From positions 21,074,595 to 21,138,594 of the forward strand of contig NC_059374.1 in NCBI RefSeq assembly GCF_019703515.2: a stretch of DNA of 64,000 nt, written 5' to 3'. The notes beneath the pieces were generated by a model. That model was not told where the DNA came from and did no database searches. It saw nothing but the letters and a program-made list of their open reading frames with translations. Position numbers and translations under genes: made by a program. Positions 27,701-42,200 of this stretch are shown piece by piece. Numbering within the stretch: the stretch's first letter is position 1; every line of letters begins with the position of its first letter. The DNA is from Myxocyprinus asiaticus (lineage: Eukaryota; Chordata; Actinopteri; Cypriniformes; Catostomidae).

Positions 27701-30700
27701 GCTAAAAACCAGCATGGATTAATGACCAGCTCTGTACAAGCTAATGACCCCCTTTATACCAGCTAATGATCAGCTAAAAATCAGCTTGAACCAGCTAATG
27801 ACCAGCTTGGACCAGCTAAAAACCTATTTCAACCAGTTAACAACCAGCTTGGACCAAATATTTACCCCACGGTCCAGATAGAAACCAGCTTGGACCAGCT
27901 AAAAACCAGTTTGAACAAGCTAATAACCAGTTTGGACCAAATAAATACCCCTTGGTTCAGATAGCAACCAGCTTGGACCAGTTTATTAACAGCTTGGAAC
28001 CACAAATGACTAGCTTAGTCCAGCTAACAACCAGTCTAAACCATCTAATGACCATGGCTGCATTTCCCAAAAGCATCGTAAGCCTAAGTAGATCGTAGAA
28101 ACCATTGGCGCCAATGGTATTTACAATCAACTTAAGATTGCGATTATTTTGGGAAATGCAGCCCAGCTCTGTACCAGCTAATGACCAGCTTTTGAGAACC
28201 AGATAATGACCAGCTTGGTCCAACTAACGACCAGCTTTGACCAGCTAACAACCAGCTTAGACCAGCTAACAACCAGCTTAGACCAGCTAACAACAAGCTT
28301 GGACCAGCTAATGACTAGCTTGGACCAGCTTAAAAAAACAGTTTGAACCAACTAATTACCAGCTAATGACCATCTTGGTCCAGCTAATGTACATTTTGGT
28401 CCTGTTAACAACCAGCTTGGACCAACTGACAACCAACTTGAACCAGCTAATTACCAGCTTGGACAAGCTAAAAAACAGTTTGAACCAGCTAATAATCAGA
28501 TAGGATCAGATAACAACCAGCTTCGAAAAGCTAATGACCAGATGGAAACTGCTAATGACCAGCTTGAACCAGCTAATGACCGGCTTTGACCATCTAATGA
28601 CCAGCTAACAACCAGCTTGGACCCATTAGTGACCAGCTTGGACCAGCTAATGACCACCTGATCTACCTAATAACCAGCATGGACCAGCTAATGACCAGCT
28701 TTGACCATCTAATAACCAGATAATGACCAAATTGGACCATCTAATGACCATGCCAGCTAATAACCAGCTTGGACCAGCTAATAACCAGCTTTGACCATCT
28801 AATAATCAGATAATGACCAACTTGGACCATCTAATGACCACCTGTGCCAGCTAATAACTAGCTTGGACCAACTAATGACCAGTCTGGACCAGCTAATGAC
28901 CTGTTTAGACCAGCTAATAACCAGTGTGGACCAGCTATTGACCACCTGATCCACCTTCTAACCACCATGGAACAGCTAATGACAAGTTTTGACCATCTAA
29001 TAACCAGAGAATGACTAGCTTGGACCATCTAATGACCACCTATGCCTGCTAATAACCAGTTTGGACAAGTTAATGACCAGTTTGGACCAGCTAGAAAGCA
29101 GCAACCATGTTCCAAAACACAGCTACTAGCTTGAGCTGAATTTTCCAGCAGGGGTACCACACACCTGTTAGGGTGACATTTATCCTACCTAACAGTTTTT
29201 ATCTCAGAATTTAGTCAAATATAAGAAAATTTAATGTTGGGGATTTTCATGCTGTGTGTCAGTTGAAGATGGATTCTTAGGGAAATATATTTTGATTAAA
29301 TATTTCCTCTAAAAGACAAGCAGCATTTAGTCTTCTCTGCCTCTCCACCGCTCTGCTTTCACATACTCTTTCATTGACTTTTTTATTTCCTTCTATATTT
29401 TTCTGTCAGAAGTACCAATAGATCAGTCCTCCTTGTCAGTGTTGAAGGATGATAGTGTCAGCCTATCAGAGCAGATAACAGAGGTGGTTCGCCAGCCAGC
29501 CTTCATTGCTGGGATTGGTGTTTCCTCCTGGATGGTTCTAATGGGCTTCAGCACCTGGATCTACTGCAGACACAGGAGGAGGAAAAAACTTGGCCATTAT
29601 ACTACCTCCTTTTCTTACACACCAGCAGGTAACTCAGGGACTATAATAGCACAAAATCACCAGTGTGTGTTTTTAACAAATAAAGAACACAAGAGTTTTT
29701 ATGATTATGATTTTTCCCTTTTTCTTCCTTAGTTGCGCTCTCTCGTGGGGATGGGTCTGATCTTATGAATGGAAGGTCTGTATCATTGGAGACACTCATC
29801 ACACCTGGTGCTAATCCTGGCTGTGTTTAGCAACGGCCACTCTGCATTTATCAGAGTAGAAAATACAATGGCCCCTTTAAAAATATCATCCAAAGGTAAT
29901 TTAAAGTTTCCTTTACAGGCCATGTTTGCTTGAGTCACACTTGGGTAACTACCCTTGGCTGGCTGATTCCTGGCCCACCAGCAACTTCCCTCATAATGGA
30001 AAAGAGTCTGTTAACTGCTGTGCAGGCAGACTTGACTCTACAGATCAATACTACAACAGTAAGATCATAGTCTCAGATACGTTTTGGTACTGTCACACTC
30101 ACACAAATCCTATAGTCATTAATCCATTTTCCAGCTTCAGGATTATCTAATTATCTGAACCAGAATGGGAAGTACAGCCCGGCCTCCAATGAAGGCGCTA
30201 TATACTGCACCATCAACCCAACGGATGCAGATGGGCATGACCTATGCAGTCTGTACTCTCAGGGTCCAGATCCATACACCAGCATGCCAGTCCTCTCCAA
30301 AACAGACCTCTACAGCCTGGACCAGGACCTGGACCAGTGGAGCCTTCAGTCCAGCCACAGTGGAGCAGAATATGCAAAACTTCAGTACCCAAGAGGAGGA
30401 AGTGGTAGGAGGAATTTTAAGATCAGCTGTAGGTCATTAATGATTTCGATCATGAGGGTTAAGGGATTAGCCCTTAAAGAATTATGTAGAAAGATAGGAT
30501 CAACATATCTTAAAGTGCTGCACCAAATGGATTAATGGAGCAATTTAATGCTAATGGATTTGAAGTCAGCTTTGTCGAATGCCATTGTACTGTTGTTTTA
30601 TCCTGCATTACAGCCAAACTGATGAAGCAGAAGTCTCTGGGGCAAGCTTCCTCACCTATGTGGTCTGACATGCTGTCCTTACCTCCATCAAAAAACAAGG

Positions 30701-33700
30701 AGCTTCAAAACAAAGAGAAAAAACAGAGGTATGAACCATCTCCATACCACATAGAAAGACATCATTCAGTGCAATGGAATTCTAAGTACCCATTTCCTTC
30801 TTTTTGATGCAGTTTTTTAATTGAAAATATCAAAGGATGTGTTCAAACCAGCATGTTTCAATGCAGTGTTTTAAGTATTGTCCTTACCTTGGGAAAAAAG
30901 TGATAACGTTACAGTGATGGAATCAGATGGTCATACCATGGTACTTTGAAACACTGTATGGAATATATAGAGAATTCTCTAGAATGTCATTGTATGCCAT
31001 AGCATTGCATTTGTCTGGAATTAAGGGGCCTAGCCAAACCTGTAAATTAGAATGGGGGTGTCCACATATTTTTGGCCATGTAGTGTATATATCAAGGTAC
31101 TGAATTACCATAGTACATGTCCAAAAACAAGGTTTTACCATGGTATATATCCAAAGAACATGGTAACATGTCCATAAAACATGGTAATACCATGGTACAT
31201 TTCCACAAACCCATAGTAATACCATGGCACTTTTTTGTTGGTTTTCAGCCAATTTACTGAAGACTTTATATGCTTATAAATGTGTTTTTCTGTAGCAAAT
31301 TCACACACTACTGGGTATCATTTTTCTTTTACGGAACATTTATGGAACATTTTTTCCCTCCTGGATCATTCCCAACACTCTTAGAAGTAGCTGACCCAAT
31401 ATCAAACCTTGGCAACTGAGTAAAAATGTGACCAAAGCACTAAATTGAGGTCTTATCTAATCTCATTTGATGTTTCAGCTCAAAGTGACAGGGGCTAATG
31501 ATGATAACGCTTAGAGCCTAGCTTTTCTGGCTGTTTGAGTGGGGGCCGAGAGCCAGGTCACCAGACACGGCTTCTCAGAATGAGCCTTTAAGAATAGCCA
31601 CAGGTCATCATCAAGCGGAACCGCACATATCAACCTTTGTCCTCAATGTTTTCTTCCTTTCTCAGCACATTTTATCATCACCCTCCATGGATGAAACAAG
31701 TTTTTGATAAGCCTTTTTACAATGCTGTCATTTGTAACCACATAGCATTCTCTTTTTTAGTTATTTATTTATTTTCTCAAAGGACTGCAATCTGTTTTTT
31801 ATTTACCACAGTCTTTTATCATAAAATGAAATCAGTGTTCGATTCATCAGGGGTCCAGAATCTTTTGATGGGTGTTCTTTTTGTATGGTTGATATGAACG
31901 TTTTCTTCCTTATTTTACCCTTGTCTTGTTTTTAACTTGTTATTCCAGTTTGTGCTTTTGTAGTGTAGCCCAGTGAGATATTAAAAGGGATAGTTACCCT
32001 GAAAATTTAATTTCTTTCAGTAAAACTGAATGGTGACTGAGGGTCACATTCTACCTCCTTTTGTGTTCCACTGAAAAGAGAAAGTTATAAATGTTTGGAA
32101 CAACATGAGGGTGAGTAAATGGAATATAGCATTTTTGTTTTGGGTGAACTATCCCTTTAAGAGTAACTAAGATCCTAAATATAAATTATTTATTTTGTTA
32201 CTCTGTTTACATTCCTGTAGCTCTGAGGAGGATGAAGAGTGGTGTCCTCCTTTGCCTAAGCGGACGTATCTGATCGAGGGTCTGGAAGATGCAGCCACAC
32301 TGCCGTTAAGAGGAGAGGAAACCAACAGAGCAACTACTTATAGCCTGCAGTCCACAGCAACTCTCACACCCTCTCCCAGCGAAGGAAAGTACCCAACTAA
32401 CCCACGCCTGGAGCATCCAGACCTGCTGCCACGGTACACACAAACACATACAGTATACACACCAGTGCTCCACATTAAGTTTTTCCACGGTGTTGCCTAA
32501 AATTAATCTTTTTGCCTTTTTTATTTTTTTAATATGTTCATTTACTAAAATATTAGTAAAGTTTTTGCACAAAAAACAGTCATATATTTGTAAAACATGA
32601 TTGTTTTCCACTCTCATTCTGACCCTCTGTCAAAAAACACTTGGTTTTGGTGCTGCTTCTCCTTTAAGAATTGACAGTTAACGCCCACTGTTATGATTCG
32701 CTCACTGCTCTTGACTGACCTGCTCTCTCTCCTTCTCACATCTCACTGCTCACTGCTGCTGGGAGGGCTACGGAAATGATAATAGGCTTGTTTGAGATGC
32801 CAAACACCTCGCCTTGAAAGTAGACGAGAGTAGGCGGGTGCAGTCAGGGGAGGAGTGAAATAAGTGCTGTGAAGTCAGACAGTTCTCACTTCTCGTAGTG
32901 GAGAGATCACAGGCAGATATTGTGTGATTCATGTTCATGTGCTTTGTTGTTAATAAAGTGGATGCAATTTAAATTCTGTTGCTTTTTTTTTTTTTTCTTC
33001 AAGTTTGGAATTCCCAATTCCCAATGTGCTTTTAAGACCTCATGGTTGCGTAGTGATTCGCCTCAGTCCAGGTGGTGGAGGACGAATCCCAGTTGCCTCC
33101 GCGTCTGAGATCGTCAACCCGCACATCTTATCACATGGCTTGTTGAGCGCGTTGCCACGGAGACAGTGCGTGTGGAGGCTTCACGCCATCCACCGCGGCA
33201 ACGACGCTCAACTCACCACGCACCCCACCGAGAACAAACCACATTATAGCGATCACGAGGAGGTTACCCCATGTGACTCTACCCTCCCTAGCAACCGGGC
33301 CAATTTGGTTGCTTAGGAGACCTGGCTGGAATCACTCAGCACGCCCTGGGATTTGAACTAGCGAACTCCAGGTGTGGTAGCCAGCGTCTTTACCACTGAG
33401 CTACCCAGGCCCCAATTGCTTTTAAATGAAAATAAATTTGATGAATAAGACATTCATTATACCTGTTATTTAATTACCCCCATAAGACATGTCTTTCCAT
33501 CCATTTTTAGTTTAATAAAGACACATATTTGAGATATTTCAGAAATATGATACCAATCACATATCCCATACAGAGATTGCACTGTCAGAATGTTGGGGAT
33601 ATTCACATATATGTTATACACATAAAAACATGATTTTAGAGATAAAAAATCTAACATTTTAGAAGAGAACGAAACATCATGGTTGTTTAGGCCTATGAGC

Positions 33701-36158
33701 AATAAGCTGTCGTCAGCAAGTCATTTCCCATCATGCTCGTAGTTCACGCAGCTCGGAAAAAGCAACTGCGCCTTCTCTCTGCTACAACTGCGGCCACCTC
33801 GCAGGACATTTTTTGACATATGTCTTCGTGACATCACAGCAAGTCGGACAGATTTCTAACCGGCATGCACCTGCTTGTGATGACGCAGAACTTGCTCATC
33901 TCAAACAAGCCTTATGTAAACTAGTTGTGGAGGCTGTCAGATGCAAATGTCTACCACTGACCAATGGGGAATGGAGGCAGCATTCAGGAAATTAAACATG
34001 TCCCTTTTAAAAGAATTAAACAAAAGACCAGCAAGTAAGTAGAGTGAAGAATAACCCAGTTGTCTTTGCATTCACACTGTCCCCGGACTATTTCTGGTCC
34101 ATTTTAGTTGTGAAAGGGTGTCAGTCTACATTCCCACTGTTGTTTTTGGAACCCAGCTCTTTCAATATTATATAATTGTAATACTGATTATTTTTATATT
34201 TATTAATATTATTGCTACACTGCAAGAATTGAAAATTATTTTAATAAATGTAAAAAATGTATATACTCAGTGTTGGGGAGTAGCTAACTACATGTAGCGA
34301 CACTACTAACTTAACTACATTTTTCAGTAGCTTTTCCAGTAGTGGTGTAGCGTGACCAAACGCTGCATCATGTTGGTCAGATTATAACTAATAGCCTTCC
34401 TTATTGCGTAGAAGCCAAACTTTTACCGGCAAAACATCAGACGATCTGGCAGCATATTTCTGTCTGCTGATCAGAATCAGGCAGCGTCATCTTCTTCTTT
34501 TGTAATGGCAGATCACAAACAAAAATAGTGAATTACCGTCATCTACTGAGAGCATATTACAGCTCACTTGGATAAGAAGAGATTGTCTGATGGTTATATA
34601 AAGTATTCAATGCTGTGTTAATTTGATGTTATTGTAAATTGGTATATGTCTCACCTATGTCTCATCACTGTCACAACTGCTATGTTGATCGGAACTGCAC
34701 CCAAGAATTTCACACACCATTGCACTTGTGTATATGGCTGTGTGACAATAAAGTGATTTGATTTGAAGTGAGCAACCACAGTTTGTTTACAAGTTTGTTA
34801 CAAGACGTACAGGGGCAGGTAAATCTGAAAATGATAAAAGAACCCCATTTTATTCTTCTATGTAACAAAGAATGTTTCAGACACTTTGTTCTTAATAGAT
34901 CACACAACAGCATATTTACCTTTACTATTTTAAATAAAATAATTAAAAAAGTTATTATTGCCTTTTGAGGGATTTTGTTTCTGTTCTAAATATGTTTATT
35001 TTGCTTCTCATCATCTGTGCGTTATTGGGAGCAGTGAGTGAATTATTATTATAATATTTATTAATATACAGTATATATATGAATATAATAATTACTATCA
35101 TGCAGAGCTATTAGATTTCTCCATTTCTTAGCATTTAATTAACTATTATTTTCATGTAAAATAAATAAAATGATTGGTAAAAGAAATAATGTATGACATG
35201 TATTATTATGCAGCAATCTAGGATGATCATCCATCCACTTTTTTTGGACCTGAACAAAGCGAACAAATATATGTAGAGCAACCTGTATGTGACCTGTAAA
35301 GCTGGCACTTGCATGTCAATGGCAAAAAAGTCAGAAAATATAATGAGCATGAACCCAGGTGAGGGGAGAAACAAGCCCTGAGTCTTTATTCACATATTAT
35401 CCACACTAAATATTATGTGACAAGAACAAAAAATGCCAGCCCAAGGAGAGTTTGTCATAAAAATGTGATCTTTAGGGAAGTAGGCTACACCTGGCCACAG
35501 CAGGACTGAAAAGTGTGAAGTATAGTATAAAAATGATTTTTTAATGGCATCTGATCTTTTTTGTTTTTATTTTATACTGTTATTTTATGGCCATTATTAA
35601 CTGTATTAATGTTACTATTCATTAAATGTATTAAATACATTTAATATATTTAATTAAACACATTAAATGTATTTAATACATTAATTAATAAATGTCATTA
35701 GTGTACATTTTCTTTATTAATATTATTGGTTTGATAGTAACATAAATATATATATACATATATTGCCTCATTAAGTAGCTTCAATGTAACTAGCTACTTT
35801 TTGATAGTAACTTGTAGTGTAGCTAACCACTTTTTCAAAAGAGTAGCTTGACTGTAGCTTAACTACTTAAAATTATGAGTAGCTTGTAGCTTGTCAAACT
35901 ACAGTTTAAAAGTAGCTTCCCCAGCACTGTATATACTCTATATTTCAAATAAATTATTATAAATTATTACTGTTATTTTCACTGGTGACTCATGTCAACT
36001 CATATTAAATAATATTTTTTGACTTAAAATTAGTAAAAAAAAATAAAAAACAGTTAATTTAGATGTAAACAAATAAAGCAGATTGTATTGCTGTTGGCAA
36101 CCAAAAAAAACAAAAAAAACAAAAACATTTATATAGTGTGTTATAATTATTATTATTA

Positions 36159-36200
<42 letters not shown>

Positions 36201-39200
36201 TGAATATCAGAATATTGTTTTCCTGATTTCTTCACTTTCACACATTCAGGCAATGCATGGCTGTCTAGTTAAACCCTCACTGTCATTTAATTCAGCTGAA
36301 GGAAAACTGTGGAGAAATGATCTCATGTTATAAATGCAAATGTGAAAATATTTAGAATTTGAACCAGGAGTGCGGTGTATGTTGCAAGGGAACCGGACCA
36401 CAATTTACCCAAATTGGATCAGAGCACTTTTAAACTCTGCCATTGCTATGACAATCAGTACATGTCTTGTTTACTGTCAGTTGTGCGCAAGAACAAAGTC
36501 CCATTAAGGCAAGTCAGGTCACTCGGCAGCCTGCGGGTTACCATTTTCTATTGATACAAGTACAGCTCCTATTTCCTATTTATAAATTGTGCTTCTTTAG
36601 CTCAGATCACGCTAAAAAACACTATTTTTCATGCTGGTTCAGCTAATGCGCATTCTCGAAGATAACTGAACATGATGTTTTAATCAAAAAGGTGATTGGC
36701 TCTTTTAACTGTAAGTTGGGACTAGAGCCCGACCGATACCGATTTTAGAGGGGGGAAATTCACCGATTACCAATATGGTGGCCGATATATTTAATTTTTG
36801 AGTTGGAATGAAAACAGACCTTTTCTATGTAGATTTTTCACCGATTTTGCACCAATACGACTATGCAAAGGTACTCAGAAGGCTGCTTTCTTAAATATTT
36901 TTATCAAAGAATATTTGACATTATTATTATACATTGTCAACAAATTCTAGAAATGAACACTGAGAAAATAAAGAATAAATACAAATAAAATAAATAGCTA
37001 AATAAACATCAGTACTGTATGTTTAGTATAAGTCAATTGCTGACCATTAAAATAAAGAATAAATAAAAATAAAATAAATAACTAAATAAACAACAGTACT
37101 GTATGTTTAGTATCAGTCAAATACTGACCATTAAAATAAAGAATAAATAAAAATAAAATAAATAGCTAAGTAAACATCAGTACTGTATGTTTAGTATCAG
37201 TCAAATGCTGACCATTAAAATAAAGAATAAACAAAATAAAACAAATAGTTAAATAACATCAGTACTGTTTAGTATCAATCAAATGCTGACTACTAAAATA
37301 AAGAATAAATAAAAATAAAACAAATAGCTAAATAAACATCAGTACTGTTTAGTATCAGTCAAATGCTGACCATTCAAATAAAGAATAAATAAAAATAAAA
37401 CAAATAGCTAAATAAACATCAGTACTGTTTAGTATCAGTCAAATGCTGACCATTCAAATAAAGAATAAATAAAAATAAAACAAATAGCTAAATAAACATC
37501 AGTATTACTGTTTAGTATCAGTCAAATGCTGACCATAAAAATAAAGAATAAATACAAATAAAATAAATAGCTAAATAAACATTAGTACTGTTTAGTATCA
37601 GTCAAATGCTGACCATTCAAATAAAGAATAAATAAAAATAAAACAAATAGCTAAATAAACATCAGTACTGTTTAGTATCAGTCAAATGCTGACTATTAAA
37701 ATAAAGAATAAATAAAAATAAAATAAATAGCTAAATAAACATCAGTACTGTTTAGGATCAGCCAAATGCTGACCATAAAAATAAAGAATAAATACAAATA
37801 AAATAAATAGCTAAATAAACATTAGTACTGTTTAGTATCAGTCAAATGCTGACCATTAAAATAAAGAATAAATAAAAATAAAATAAATAGCTAAATAAAC
37901 ATCAGTATTACTGTTTAGTATCAGTCAAATGCTGACCATTAAAATAAAGAATAAATAAAAATAAAATTAGTAGCCAAATAAACATCAGTACTGTTTAGTA
38001 TCAGTCAAATGCTGACTATTAAAATAAAGAATAAATAAAAATAAAACAAATAGCTAAATAAACATCAGTACTGTTTAGTATCAGTCAAATGCTGACCTTT
38101 CAAATAAAGAATAAATAAAAATAAAACAAATAGCTAAATAAACATCAGTACTGTTTAGTATCAGTCAAATGCTGACTATTAAAATAAAGAATAAATAAAA
38201 ATAAAATAAATAGCTAAATAAACATCAGTACTGTTTAGGATCAGCCAAATGCTGACCATAAAAATAAAGAATAAATACAAATAAAATAAATAGCTAAATA
38301 AACATTAGTACTGTTTAGTATCAGTCAAATGCTGACCATTAAAATAAAGAATAAATAAAAATAAAATAAATAGCTAAATAAACATCAGTATTACTATTTA
38401 ATATCAGTCAAATGCTGACCATTAAAATAAAGAATAAATAAAAATAAAATTAGTAGCCAAATAAACATCAGTACTGTTTAGTATCAGTCAAATGCTGACT
38501 ATATTAATACTGCCGAGTCAAGATAAACAGCGGCAGCGGTGTTACACCATATTCTGCTATACAAAAATAGGGGAAACTTTCAACGGTGGAAAACTAGACT
38601 TTTAAATATTACTTTTTATAAATGCAACGACTGGAATTGTTCGGTTGAAAGGGGTACCAAACTGTGAATCCCGAACAAAACAGTTCGGTGAATACACATT
38701 TACTCATTAGCTTCCACTCAGCTGACAACAATGAAAGTAGCTACGTGGTTAGCCAATTAGCTATAAGCTCGTTGTCACAGAGAGTAAAAGACGGACATTG
38801 ATTATTTTACTTTCCAGCATTGTGTCTCACCAACTAGGTAATAACATAGCGTGAAATCAACGCTCAAAAGACACAATCCACCACCGCACTGTTGTCTGCT
38901 GAGCTGCAAAAAGATGCTCTGATGTTTACCTTTCAGTCTGCTACATTACTTACTGCACTGACAAACTATAGCTGGCTAACAGCAAACAGACATGAGTGAC
39001 ATGGTTGTCAGGGACAAGGTTAGTGTTATATTAGTAATATTGAAAAGGGAAAATGATGGGGCCATTGTTTATTAAGTTTCCAGTATGTATTTCACAAACT
39101 AGTTAACAACTTCCCGTGAAGAGAGACCGCTGAACTCCGCCCTGTCTGCAGAGCCACCGTCAGTTCAGAGTCAGCTCTGTAAACAATGGAGTTGGAGCAC

Positions 39201-42200
39201 GCTCTGCTGGACAAACTACGCTATGACACCAATTCTAAAGCATTGTTTTCTGCATTGAATGTTCTGAAAAAAGTTTCATATCGGCGATAACGATATATCG
39301 GTGAAAAGCTAATATCGGCCGATAATATTGGTCAGGTACTAGTTGGGACAACCATTCCTACAGCCACCATCTTTAGCATTACGATTTTTCCCGTTCATAA
39401 GTATGGGAGCAATTGTAATATACAGTCTCTGACGATAATCAGCAGTCAACATTCAAGTGTGTGGTACATTTCTCAGTTTCTTGTGATTATGATTCCTGAG
39501 TAAATACATTTATGCCGCCTCTATGCCTCATTAAAAAAACTTTTCTTTGCAGGGTAAAGAAAAATGCCTTTAGATGTCAGATAGAACAACCTAATTTAAC
39601 AATTCAGTCTCAATTTTTTTTTCTGACAAGTGGATAAGCGTTTATGTAGAGCCCTGCACAAACAACACTGTCATTTATTGCTCACTAAAGTGTTGATAGG
39701 TTTTTGTTTGTTCAGCAGGATGACACAGTGCGCACAAAATGCACAGTTCTCTCTCTCCGACCCAAAGCCGTTAACGAAGACAGAGTCTCATAATGGCACC
39801 GTTCCTCACCACAGTGGCCCTTGGAGAGACATTCCTGAAATGGAGGAATTATTCTCCAACAATACAGACACAAGTAGGCTCTTCACCTCTGCAAAATATC
39901 TGTTTTTATTATGTGGGCAATGATTATGTATGGAGTTCATCATCTTTGTTTTCTTATCACCTGCACTGTTATTAGGAGAATTCATGTCGTACCCATCATC
40001 AATTCAGAAGCCTAGACCTAAAAAGAAATCACCGAAAGATGGCCTTGCGAGACGGGAAGTGTTGATACCAGGGAGTAAGAAACCACAAAGTTATTAAATT
40101 ATTGATTGAACAGGCAACTAAAGCTGTTGTTCCAGTGTAATAATGGAGTATTTGAGTGATCTATCACATTTTCGGTTTCTGTGTCTCCACAGACCTACCT
40201 CCTCCCCCTGAAACCCCCCCTGTCATTGAAGACCCTCTGAAGCATCTGACAGATATCTTGGACAACAACAGCAGCCGAACTCCCCCACAGCGTAGAGAGA
40301 GGAGATCAGACCGCATAACAGCAGCACAGTGGAGCACAGAAGGTCAGATTTTGCAGAAAACAAAACACTCATGTTGGATTGCCTTGCCAATGCCAATATA
40401 CTGTTATTGTACAAACTAGTTAATTTAGATGTTATCACATGAAGCACATTTAAAAAAAAAAAAAACAGAAGAAACTGACTTGCAACACTCTAGCAACACC
40501 CTAGCAACTACTTAGCAATACCCTAGAAAAGCCCTAGTAACAACTCAGACTGCCCTATCAACCAGCAATCAATGTAATAGCATCTGACAAGGAATCACCA
40601 ACAACCCCCTAGTACTCACATAACAATGTCCTAACAATGTCCCAGTGACAACCCTGAATGCACTAGCAATGCCCTAACATCTGATGAAGGACCACCTACA
40701 GCATCCTAGCAACCACTTGGCAATGCCCTAGCAACGCCCTAGTGACAATCCAGAATGCCCTAGCAACCACCTAGCAATGCCCGTGCATCTGACAAGGAAC
40801 CACCCACAACATCCTAGTAACCACATAGCAATGTCCTAGCAATGCCCTAGTGACAATCCAGAATGCCCTAGCAACCACCAAGCAATACAATAGCATCTGA
40901 TGAAGAACCAACAAAACATCCTAGCAACCACTTAGCAATGTCCTAGCAACACCCTAGTGACAATCCAGTTTCCTCTAGCAACCACCAAGCAACGCAATAG
41001 CATCTGACAAGGAACCACCAAAACACCCTAGCAACCACTAAGCAACGTCCTAGCAATGCTCGAGTGACAACCCAGAATGCCCTAGCAACCACCTAGCAAT
41101 GCACGTGCATCTGATGAAAAACCACACACAACACTCTAGTAACCACAAAGCAATGCCCTAGCAACAACCTAGTGACAACCCAGAATGCTCTAGCAGCCAC
41201 CAAGCAATGCAATAGCATCTGACAAGGAACCACTAAAACACCCTAGCAACCACTAAGCAATGTCCTAGCAATACCCTAGTGACAACCCAGAATGCCCTAG
41301 CAACCACATAGCAACGTCCGTGCATCTGACGAGGAACCACCCACAACACCCTAGTGACCACAAAGCAATGTCCAACCAATGCCCTAGTGACAACCCAGAA
41401 TTCCATAGCAACCACTTAGTAACACTCGAGTATCTGACAAGGAACCACCCACAACACCCTAGTGACCACAAAGCAATGTCCTACCAACACCCTAGTGACA
41501 ACCCAGAATGCCGTAACACCCGTGTATCTGACAAGAAACCACCCACAACACCCTAGCAACCACTTAGAAATACCCTAGCAACCACATTGCAATGTCCTAG
41601 CAATGCCCTAGTGACAACCCAGAATGCCCTAGCAACCACTTAGCAACACCCGTGCATCTGACAAGGAACCACCCACAACACCCTAGCAACCACTTAGCAA
41701 TGCCCTAGCAACATCCTAGTGACAACCCAGAATACCTTAGCAACACCTTTACATCTGATGAGGAACCCCTCACAGCATACTAGCAACCACTTAGCAATGC
41801 CCTAGCTACACCCTAGTGACAACCCAGAATGCCCTAACAACCACCTAGCAATGCCCTAGCATCTGATGAGGAATAACAACACCCTAGCAATCATTTAGCA
41901 ATACCCTAGCAACACCCTAGTGACAACCCAGAATACCATAGCAACCACCTAGCAATGCCCTAACATCATTACAAAGCACCACTCACAGTATACTAGCAAC
42001 TACTTAGCAATGCCCTAGCAACACCCTTGTGACAACCCAGAATAGCCTAGTGTAACCGGTCCTACTTGACCCGTTCTGAGCGGGTTTCAAATCGGCGTCT
42101 CCGGCACGGGAGGCAGGCGCTCTAACGAGGAGGCTAAAGTCCACAACCTCTAGTGTCAGTCGCTAGTGCACCTCTTGGGGCCAGGGGAGTGAGGTTTACA

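Noticed and set aside
33750..33995. Zinc-knuckle-like [10 protein letters not shown] peptide, possible gag relic
   Set aside because: The histidine spacing is off by one from CCHC, the fourth ligand is absent, and no retroelement context surrounds it.
36960..38505. CRISPR-like regular repeats
   Set aside because: Eukaryotic context. The units are contiguous and AT-rich with no unique spacers, so this is a minisatellite.
41233..41556. Open frames in the CCCTAGCAAC array ([12 protein letters not shown])
   Set aside because: Tandem-repeat artefact; several frames are open for the same reason.
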